Assembly: GCA_002786065.1 (NCBI GenBank)
Contig: NHNY01000054.1
Span: 190 to 23,881, forward strand
Reading direction: 5' to 3'
Source: Microcyclospora pomicola
Lineage: Eukaryota; Ascomycota; Dothideomycetes; Capnodiales
Length of the DNA stretch: 23,692 nucleotides
Positions within the stretch are counted from its first letter, which is position 1, and every line of letters begins with the position of its first letter. The notes beneath the pieces were generated by a model. The model was given only the letters and a program-made list of their open reading frames with translations. It did no database searches and was not told where the DNA came from. This document shows positions 17,377 to 23,692 of this stretch, one piece after another. The position numbers and the translations under genes are program-made.

Positions 17377-18345
17377 ATGTCTTTCTCTCCAATCAACACT
17401 CCATCCAGCTCTAGGATCTTGGTACCAGTTGCATCTTCTAACACCAACACTGCTGGGGTCAATATCACCAAAGCCAACATTTTGGTGGAATTCAAGAAGA
17501 TCAGGAAGTGGAGCTTGGGTATGCTGGTGCAGTTCTTCAACATTTTGAGAGCTGATGGTCCAAAGACTGGAATGGGGGCTCAGTGGGAGTGTTTTCTGGA
17601 TGTTGCAAATGCCAGCCCTGCTGGCTCTGGACCATTGAGGTTGACAGCCCTTTTGGAGTTCAACCCCAACAAGGATACCTTTGCTGGATCATTCTCCCAG
17701 TATTCCTTGGTGGCAATGGGTATTGAAGCCAGTTATGGAAGGACCAGGCATACCAATGATGCTTGTGCAAAGTGTGCTAAGGGAACTGCCAACAAGAAGT
17801 TCAAGAATTGCACCACAGTCACTGGTCTCAGTGGGAAGGTTGTGGCATATGGAGCTTGTTCCAACTGTCTGCTCACCAACAAGTGGTGGGAATGTTCCTT
17901 GGTCTCCAAAACCACTCTCAAGAACAACAACAGGAATCCAGATGGCTCAAGCAAGGGCAACAAGAGAGCCAGGGCTTCCATGAGTCCACCATTGAGAGGT
18001 CAGAGATCCAGGAGTCACAGCTTTGGTAACAATGCCAACTTCTCTGGTCAATTCAATCAGCCTCAGCCTGAGGGTATGGCTGTTTCAGGGCCAACAATGA
18101 GACCTGCACCAACTGGCCTTCACATCAGGATCCCTGTTGCTTCCCCAGCTGATACCACCAATGGCAGGTTTTGGATTGATGTGATGAACAGAGTCACTCA
18201 GTTCCAATCTGCCTTGGCCAGCAATTTAGCAGCCATCAATGCCTCCAATGGCCCTCAGGATCTCAACAACATGTTTGGGGCTCCTGACATTCATGCTGAT
18301 GATGTGGAGCTTTCTAGGATTGTGGAGGAGGAGGAAGATGAGTGA
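17377..18345 (+). CDS. Antisense six-cysteine gene inside G3, 322 aa, function unknown
   Basis: A continuous frame from ATG at 17377 (CCATCATGT context) to a stop at 18345. It is on the strand opposite to pol and ends 188 bp short of the pol stop, tail to tail. Residues 130-173 carry C-x2-C-x11-C-x15-C-x2-C-x8-C, resembling the fungal six-cysteine DUF3716-type pattern (CAKC...FKNC...GACSNC...WECS; identification from memory). Residues 30-60 (FKKIRKWSLGMLVQFFNI) look helical. Residues 195-215 are basic and serine-rich (NKRARASMSPPLRGQRSR), a plausible nuclear signal. Residues 280-301 read ALASNLAAINAS then GPQDLNNMFG, like the end of exon 2 of the G1 antisense gene. The tail is acidic (VEEEEDE). 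It shares G3's CpG depletion, so it has long resided in the element. A zinc-binding nuclear protein is the most I would infer. Confidence 0.72.
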   Translation: MSFSPINTPSSSRILVPVASSNTNTAGVNITKANILVEFKKIRKWSLGMLVQFFNILRADGPKTGMGAQWECFLDVANASPAGSGPLRLTALLEFNPNKDTFAGSFSQYSLVAMGIEASYGRTRHTNDACAKCAKGTANKKFKNCTTVTGLSGKVVAYGACSNCLLTNKWWECSLVSKTTLKNNNRNPDGSSKGNKRARASMSPPLRGQRSRSHSFGNNANFSGQFNQPQPEGMAVSGPTMRPAPTGLHIRIPVASPADTTNGRFWIDVMNRVTQFQSALASNLAAINASNGPQDLNNMFGAPDIHADDVELSRIVEEEEDE

Positions 18346-18533
18346 GTATGGATTCTTGGAATCTGATGGTGGAGATCCTTGGTGTTTTCTTGGGTTTTGA
18401 TGATTTTGTTCAATGAATTGAGGATGATTGATTCCTCTAAAAGTTGTCCTTGGGTTTCTTTAAGGCAATGGTTGCTGCATTAAGCAGCCAGATTCCATGC
18501 AGTTTGTTTGAGAGAAAATGCAATAAGACTTGG
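18346..18533. other. Spacer between convergent G3 pol and antisense gene
   Basis: A 188-bp gap between two facing stop codons. It should hold the 3' end of the antisense transcript. No frame or repeat is seen. Confidence 0.5.
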
Positions 18534-21500
18534 TCACCAATTTTGTTGTTTCTTCCTAGGTCTTTGCCTCAAACCTGATGGTCTCTGCCTCCCAGTTGGT
18601 TCAGAGTTGTCAAGCTCTGGTTCAACTGGTGTTTCTGGAGTTCCAACAACATGTTGTCTGTCAACAACCATGTCATCTACTTCCAGTGGTTCCAGTCTTT
18701 GTGGACTTGTTGTCTCAAGCTGCACACCTTGTGGTGCCAACTGAACATCTGGCCTATTATCCACTACTTCAAAGACTCTGGGAGCCTTGTCAACAGTGAC
18801 AGCTGTTGGGGCTCTTGGAACCAACACATTTGGCTGTACAGTCCCTTTCTTAGACTGTAATCTAGCCTTGGTCTTCCTTGACCTTGAGGTGAGATCTGTG
18901 ATTAAAGAATTGTTATTAACCACCATAGAATCTCCCTCCCCTACCAAGAACCTTCTTGCTCCTGCAGAAGCATGATCCTTCTTTGGCAAGGCCTGGAGTT
19001 GCCTCCATTTCTGTTCTGACCATGTTGACAATTCTTTGACATCAACATGATCAACATTATGCTCATCCAGAACATTATCAATTTCTGGGGAACTTGCAAC
19101 AATGCCCCTATCATTTCTTGTAGGCTGCTTGTTCCAAAAGTCTTTTGCACTTTTGCAATGGGCTGTGATGAGCCTGTTGCCATGTACCAAGTGCTTCAAA
19201 ATTCTCCCAGTTGGTGTTCTCAAAGCATATGTTCCAAGCCAATGTGATTTGGCTACTTGGTATGGACCAATCCATTTAGGCTGGAGCTTTGTTGGTTTTG
19301 GGTTTTGTAAAAGAACCCAGTCACCAACCTTTCTCCTTGCATTTGCTTCAGGTTGAAGTATCTTGGCATCAATCAAGCCTCTGGCTTGAGCTCTCTGCAA
19401 CAACCTTTCATTTGCAAGCTGCCTTGCATGTCTTACTTGAATCAATTTGGTATCTGGATCTGCCACTGACATGTTGACAGGCCTCATTGCATTCTCATCT
19501 TGCAAAATCCTTGGATGTTGGCCATACACAAGGTAGAATGGGCTCAATTTGGTTGTGGCATGCTGCCTACTTCTCAACCATAACAGAGCTTCATGTAAGA
19601 ATGTGTCCCAGCATCTCAAGTCAGTGCCAATACACATCTTAGTCAAGACCTTGCCAAGAGAGCCATTGAAGTTCTCAACCTTACCATTTGTCTGTGGATG
19701 GTAGGGGCTTGTCAAGTCTTGATGAGTTTTGAGCTGTGCCAAAAGGTGGGCAACAACTCTTGACAAGAAATTCTTGCCATTGTCAGAGAGCAACTCTCTT
19801 GGGGGACCATATAAACTATATATGTCCTCATAAATGAATTTGGCAGTGGCCTCATCATCTGCACTAGGAACAGCTTTGGCAACTGGCCAGCCTGTAGCCA
19901 CATCAATAGCTGTGATGATGAATTCATTGCCATCAAGGGTCTTTTCAAGTGGACCAACAACATCAATTGCCCACCTCTCAAAAGGTAGCAACTTGTTGTT
20001 GACTTGGTGGTACTGCTTTTCCCTGTTCTCAGGTTTGTCTGGCTTTGCCTTTTGTACCAATTGACAAGTTGGACACCTATGTGTGAAAGACTTGAGATCA
20101 TCTACCATTCTTGGCCACCAAGCTCTGTGTTGGATGTAACCCATCAACCCTGGATATCCAAGATGACCATATTGATTGTGGATAGTCTCAACAAAGTCCC
20201 ATCTCAACTGGTGCTCCAGGAATGGGGCAGTGCCAAGGTTGTCTGGCAACCTATATCCAAGCTTGGTGATGTCTTCCCCAAGTGGTTGGATCAACTCAAA
20301 ATGTTCTGCCTTCTCCTGAACCAACTCTGACAAATGTTTGTCTTTTGGCAGTTCCTTGGTGGTCAAGTAGGCATACATCGCTACTGGGAAGGTCTCAGTC
20401 TCATCCAACTTGAATCTCATCGAGGCCATAAAGTCTGGCCTCCTTGAAATAGCATCAGGTACAATAGCCTCAGCTCCCCTTCTATATTTGATCTCAAGAT
20501 CATAGCCTTGGAACTCTTCAACCCATCTGGCAATTCTTTTGCTAGGGTTGGTAGCAGTGTTGAGATACTTGAGGCTGTCATGGTCTGTCAATACAGTGAT
20601 TTTATGACCATTGACCACATAATGGTTCCAAGTCCTTAGGGCTTCCTTAATTGCAAGGCCCTCCTTCTCATGAACTGGGTAATTGAGCTCAGCATTCTGT
20701 AACTTCCTGCCACTAAAGGCCACTGGATGCAACTTGTTGTCGTCATCATGTTGATACAGAGCTGCACCAATTGCCCAGTCAGAGGCATCAGTCTCTATTT
20801 GGAAGGGCTTGGAGACATTTGGTGGTGCTAATACTGGTGCACTTGACATAGCTTGTTTCAATCCAGCAAATGCAATGGCACATCCAGCATTCCATTTGAT
20901 AGGCCTTCTCTTTTTGGTCCTAAGTAGGGCATCATCTTCCTTAATTAAGTCTGACAAGCAGGCTGCCATTTTGGCAAACCCTGAGATGTATCTCCTGTAA
21001 TAACCAACAAGACCAAGGAATTGCCTAACTTCCTGAACATTGGTGGGTTGTGGCCAGTCTGTGATGGCTTTGACCTTGTCAGCCATAGGTTCAACTTGGT
21101 TATGCCTTACCAAGTGGCCACAAAAGGTAACTTCTGTGACTCCAATCTCACATTTGGCTGGAGAACAGAAAAGGTCAGCCTCTTGGAGCTTTTGAAACAC
21201 TGCTTGGAGGTGTTGTTCATGTTCAGCCTTTGAGTTGGAGTAAATCAAGATGTCATCAAGATACACCACACAGCATTTCCAGAGCAAATCTCTCAACAAA
21301 TCATTCATCAATGTTTGAAATGAAGATGGAGCATTGGTCAAGCCAAATGGCATAACCATGAACTCATATTTGCCATCTCTGGTATTGAAGGCTGTCTTAT
21401 GAACATCTTTCTGGTCCACCAACAGCTGCCAAAATCCAGAAACAAGGTCAAGCTTGCTGAAGTACTTGGCTGGAGCAATGGCATCAAGGCAGTCTTGAAT

Positions 21501-22610
21501 CCTAGGCAAGGGAAATGTGTTCTTAACAGTGACCTTATTGAGGGCCCTGTAGTCAACACACATTCTCCAATTGCCACCAGGTTTAGGCACAAACAAGACT
21601 GGACTGCCCCAAGGGCTTGAAGATGGCCTTACCAGTCCCTTATCAAGCAGTTGTTGGACCTGGTTGGCTTGCTCCTCCAGTTGTTGTGGGTTCAATTGAT
21701 ATGCTGGATTGTTGACAGGCTTGGAGTCTCCAGTGTCAATTTTGTGGTCTGTGAACCTTGGTTTTGGAAGCCCATTGGGAAGGGAATCCTTCCAAAGATG
21801 TGGGTATTGATCCACCAAAGGTTGAAACTGGGGATCAACTGCTCTTGGTTGAAGCCCTTCTTGGATCATGGAGATGGATTCAATAACTCCATTCCTGAAC
21901 CAGCCAAGATAGACTTGATCATCTTCTTGGATGTGATCTATAGGAATCAAGAGGTCCATCAACTCATATTCTTGATGACTGGTTGCAGCCAAATCAAAGA
22001 CCTTGGAATGAGTCCTGACTGCATGAGACTTGCCTTGACCATCCTTCAAGTGCATCTCTCCCTTTTGCCAATTGATCCAAGGATTGACTTGTTCAAGCCA
22101 TGACAAGCCAAGGATCACATCAAAGTCCTCCAGATCCACTACCCTTGCTCCAACAAGAGTATCATGCCAGGTCCCAAGGGAGATTGGAGTCATGATAGCC
22201 TCATCTGATCTTAGGATCTGGCCATTAGGTAATTTAATCTGGATTGTAGTAATGGATTTTCTCAATCCATTAGGCAACCTGTCTGCCAATTTTCTGGCAA
22301 TATACACCCCAGATGCTCCACTATCAACAGTGAACTTGGCCTTTCTGATTCTATCAGGTGGCCCAATCTTGCCATTTATGGTGAACAACTTGTTATCGAT
22401 GGCAGCAAGATGTTCAAGAGTGGCATCAACAAGATTTGGAGTGTCTATGGGAGCACTCAACAAGTTGCAATGTTCAACTACCAACTGCTCAGCCAGCTTT
22501 GTCAGTCCTTCACCAAGACCATCTAGGTCCTTAGGGACTGGTTGGATAAGTTGGGCTTCTCCAATGGCAGCCAATGCCCTATAGCTACCACCACTCATTT
22601 TTTTGGACAC
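18534..22610 (-). CDS. G3 pol polyprotein: protease, RT, RNase H, integrase (about 1358 codons)
   Basis: Domains in order. Aspartic protease has DSGAS at 96-100 and VILGLSWL at 165-172. Reverse transcriptase spans about 300-500, with SPVLFVPKPGGNWRMCVDYR and the YLDD active site at 450-453. RNase H has ETDASDWAIGAALY (606-619) and TDHDSLKYL. The integrase HHCC zinc domain is at 811-849 and the core has D883, D943 and E979 (35 residues between the last two). A GPY/F module is at 1111-1145 (PKWIGPYQV). There is no chromodomain; residues 1150-1358 are a long charged tail ending in Arg/Lys-rich sequence. The frame begins within the end of gag and overlaps it by 16 bp in the -1 frame. A run of seven A's lies just before the gag stop, so expression by -1 frameshifting, as in many Ty3/gypsy elements, is likely. 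It looks whole. Confidence 0.92.
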   Translation of the reverse strand: MSKKMSGGSYRALAAIGEAQLIQPVPKDLDGLGEGLTKLAEQLVVEHCNLLSAPIDTPNLVDATLEHLAAIDNKLFTINGKIGPPDRIRKAKFTVDSGASGVYIARKLADRLPNGLRKSITTIQIKLPNGQILRSDEAIMTPISLGTWHDTLVGARVVDLEDFDVILGLSWLEQVNPWINWQKGEMHLKDGQGKSHAVRTHSKVFDLAATSHQEYELMDLLIPIDHIQEDDQVYLGWFRNGVIESISMIQEGLQPRAVDPQFQPLVDQYPHLWKDSLPNGLPKPRFTDHKIDTGDSKPVNNPAYQLNPQQLEEQANQVQQLLDKGLVRPSSSPWGSPVLFVPKPGGNWRMCVDYRALNKVTVKNTFPLPRIQDCLDAIAPAKYFSKLDLVSGFWQLLVDQKDVHKTAFNTRDGKYEFMVMPFGLTNAPSSFQTLMNDLLRDLLWKCCVVYLDDILIYSNSKAEHEQHLQAVFQKLQEADLFCSPAKCEIGVTEVTFCGHLVRHNQVEPMADKVKAITDWPQPTNVQEVRQFLGLVGYYRRYISGFAKMAACLSDLIKEDDALLRTKKRRPIKWNAGCAIAFAGLKQAMSSAPVLAPPNVSKPFQIETDASDWAIGAALYQHDDDNKLHPVAFSGRKLQNAELNYPVHEKEGLAIKEALRTWNHYVVNGHKITVLTDHDSLKYLNTATNPSKRIARWVEEFQGYDLEIKYRRGAEAIVPDAISRRPDFMASMRFKLDETETFPVAMYAYLTTKELPKDKHLSELVQEKAEHFELIQPLGEDITKLGYRLPDNLGTAPFLEHQLRWDFVETIHNQYGHLGYPGLMGYIQHRAWWPRMVDDLKSFTHRCPTCQLVQKAKPDKPENREKQYHQVNNKLLPFERWAIDVVGPLEKTLDGNEFIITAIDVATGWPVAKAVPSADDEATAKFIYEDIYSLYGPPRELLSDNGKNFLSRVVAHLLAQLKTHQDLTSPYHPQTNGKVENFNGSLGKVLTKMCIGTDLRCWDTFLHEALLWLRSRQHATTKLSPFYLVYGQHPRILQDENAMRPVNMSVADPDTKLIQVRHARQLANERLLQRAQARGLIDAKILQPEANARRKVGDWVLLQNPKPTKLQPKWIGPYQVAKSHWLGTYALRTPTGRILKHLVHGNRLITAHCKSAKDFWNKQPTRNDRGIVASSPEIDNVLDEHNVDHVDVKELSTWSEQKWRQLQALPKKDHASAGARRFLVGEGDSMVVNNNSLITDLTSRSRKTKARLQSKKGTVQPNVLVPRAPTAVTVDKAPRVFEVVDNRPDVQLAPQGVQLETTSPQRLEPLEVDDMVVDRQHVVGTPETPVEPELDNSEPTGRQRPSGLRQRPRKKQQNW
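22595..22610 (-). promoter_or_regulatory. gag-pol overlap with A7 slip run
   Basis: On the element strand the gag end reads CCAAAAAAATGA (A run at 22598-22604). pol is open in the -1 frame across this point. An A-AAA-AAA heptamer fits the classical -1 slip consensus. No downstream stimulatory structure was assessed. Confidence 0.55.
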
Positions 22611-23692
22611 TCATTGGCAAGATGGTCAGGGGATTGGCAGGTGTAACAAAGCTTTCTCCATCTCTTTCTCTCCTTGGAGCCATCATTAACAGGTTTGGGC
22701 TTCTTGTTCTTCTTTTCCCATTGATTGAACTTGTTGGTCATGGCATTGAGTTTTTCCTCTTGTTGTCTCAACAATGCAGCATAGCCATGGTTCTTGTTGT
22801 GAAAGTTGAGTTCATCAATGGTCATGGCCCTTGTGATGTACTCATGGTATGGAGTATTTGACACTAAGACTTGGAGTTTGTCAAGTTCATTCCTAACCTG
22901 AGTCTTAATGCCACTTTGGAACCTTCTTGCCAGCATGTCTACATTCTTTGGTGGAGGAAGCCTGTCATAGGCAGCTTGCAGGTCAATTGCAAACTTCCTC
23001 ACAGTTGTCTTCTGTACCATGCTCTCAAAGTTCCTTCTCTTGGTCTCATCCCAATCAAGATCAGTCTGTTTGAACTTCAAGAAGTTCAATTGACTGGCCC
23101 ACCTTGCCTCTTGATCAGGTAATGACAACAACCTGACACCTTTTGATGCATCTGTCCATGCAAACAAGTTGTTGTCCTCCAACAATGTTGACACCAATCC
23201 AAGCTTTTCTCCACCAGTCATTGGTCTCCCAAACTGGAACTGTTCCATTTGGTCCAAATAGTTCTCAACCTCCAGCCACCATGTCTCAAAGGCTGCATTT
23301 CTGGCAGCAGTCTTGAGTTTGCCTGGCCCTTTGATGTGTACCTTAGGGTCCTTTGGCCTAACTGTGGCAGTTGGGTCCTGAGGTGGCACAATGAATGATG
23401 GTAATGGGCCAGTCTGTAGAGGTTGCATTGGGGGTATGGGGTTTCTTGGAATAGGTCGAGACTCTATTGGGACTGGTTGAGGGCCTGAATTCTGGTTTTG
23501 AAGCCTTTGGAAGGTTGCCATTAAGGCATTGAAGCCGGGATGTTGGGCTAACCCTTCCATAGATTCTTGGAGATGAGGTGGAAGCTCCATGCTTCTTCCA
23601 AGCTGCATAATGACCTCTGGTTCAATCTCAAATGGGGTCTGGGGCTGGTTGGAAGAGCTTTGGGTGGATTGGTCTGAGTTGAAGTGATTGTT
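22595..23692 (-). CDS. G3 gag, N-terminus beyond the right edge
   Basis: The frame is open from the right edge to its stop at 22595. A Met lies at 23608, but 28 further codons upstream are also open, so the real start may be outside the window. The middle (about codons 110-260 from that Met) is the helical capsid-like part (ETWWLEVENYLDQMEQFQFG, LDWDETKRRNFESMVQ). A basic linker (KKNKKPKPVNDGSKERKRWR) leads to a CCHC zinc knuckle, CYTCQSPDHLANEC, C-x2-C-x4-H-x4-C, which packages RNA. It looks whole in the visible part. Confidence 0.88.
   Translation of the reverse strand, partial: NNHFNSDQSTQSSSNQPQTPFEIEPEVIMQLGRSMELPPHLQESMEGLAQHPGFNALMATFQRLQNQNSGPQPVPIESRPIPRNPIPPMQPLQTGPLPSFIVPPQDPTATVRPKDPKVHIKGPGKLKTAARNAAFETWWLEVENYLDQMEQFQFGRPMTGGEKLGLVSTLLEDNNLFAWTDASKGVRLLSLPDQEARWASQLNFLKFKQTDLDWDETKRRNFESMVQKTTVRKFAIDLQAAYDRLPPPKNVDMLARRFQSGIKTQVRNELDKLQVLVSNTPYHEYITRAMTIDELNFHNKNHGYAALLRQQEEKLNAMTNKFNQWEKKNKKPKPVNDGSKERKRWRKLCYTCQSPDHLANECPKK

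Larger units (their letters stand above)
16746..23692 (-). mobile_element. Ty3/gypsy LTR element G3, no chromodomain, CpG-depleted; runs off the right edge
   Basis: On the - strand: gag (open to the window edge), pol with all domains, then an opposite-strand gene, a purine tract and the inner edge of the 3' LTR. The visible coding part looks whole, so it is a young insertion or one kept free of decay. From 16850 to the right edge I find by eye only about six CpG dinucleotides, far below the neighbouring host genes. The 5' LTR is outside the window and the outer edge of the 3' LTR is unresolved, so neither LTR identity nor the target duplication can be checked. A single N at 16836 lies in the LTR. 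Confidence 0.82.

Overview
The window comes from a filamentous ascomycete, probably a Dothideomycete-like mould. This is inferred from short introns of about 50-60 nt with GTAAGT/GTGAGT donors and GCTAAC-type branch sites, an Ase1/PRC1/MAP65 gene, RIP-type decay (CpA to TpA) confined to repeats, and Ty3/gypsy and Fot1/pogo elements. About one quarter is ordinary host sequence; the rest is transposable elements.

Layout. (1) Positions 1-2329 are the right end of a chromodomain Ty3/gypsy element on the + strand (here G1): the pol tail with its chromodomain, a 1.8 kb post-integrase region, a polypurine tract and the 3' LTR. (2) G1 sits in a RIP-eroded Fot1/pogo DNA transposon (2330-3434 and 10626 to about 11149). 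(3) That transposon is split by a second, RIP-eroded chromodomain gypsy element on the - strand (G2, 3435-10625), with 166-bp LTRs and a perfect 5-bp target duplication. (4) Positions 11150-16745 are CpG-rich host DNA. A MAP65/Ase1 gene (-) and a membrane-anchored heme-oxygenase-like gene (+) diverge from a shared 0.8 kb promoter. (5) From about 16750 to the right edge lies a third gypsy element on the - strand (G3). It lacks a chromodomain, has open gag and pol in the visible part, and is almost free of CpG.

Main result. In all three gypsy elements the roughly 1.7-1.8 kb between the end of pol and the 3' LTR carries, on the opposite strand to pol, a gene or relic whose product has a six-cysteine CxxC...C...CxxC...C cluster. 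In G1 it is a three-exon gene of 260 codons. In G2 it is a relic with an almost textbook Zn2Cys6 spacing around an intron-like stretch. In G3 it is a continuous 322-codon frame. The G1 and G3 products also share a C-terminal SN-(L/V)-A..IN..S..DLN..FG motif and an acidic tail. This looks like a recurrent antisense accessory gene of fungal Ty3/gypsy elements, comparable in position to HBZ of HTLV-1 or the antisense frames of some plant gypsy elements. I do not know of a description of it in fungi.

Two mutational regimes are visible. G2 and the Fot1 copy are rich in TA, TAG and CTA from RIP-like change but keep CpG. G3 keeps CpA and TpG but has lost nearly every CpG while its frames stay open.
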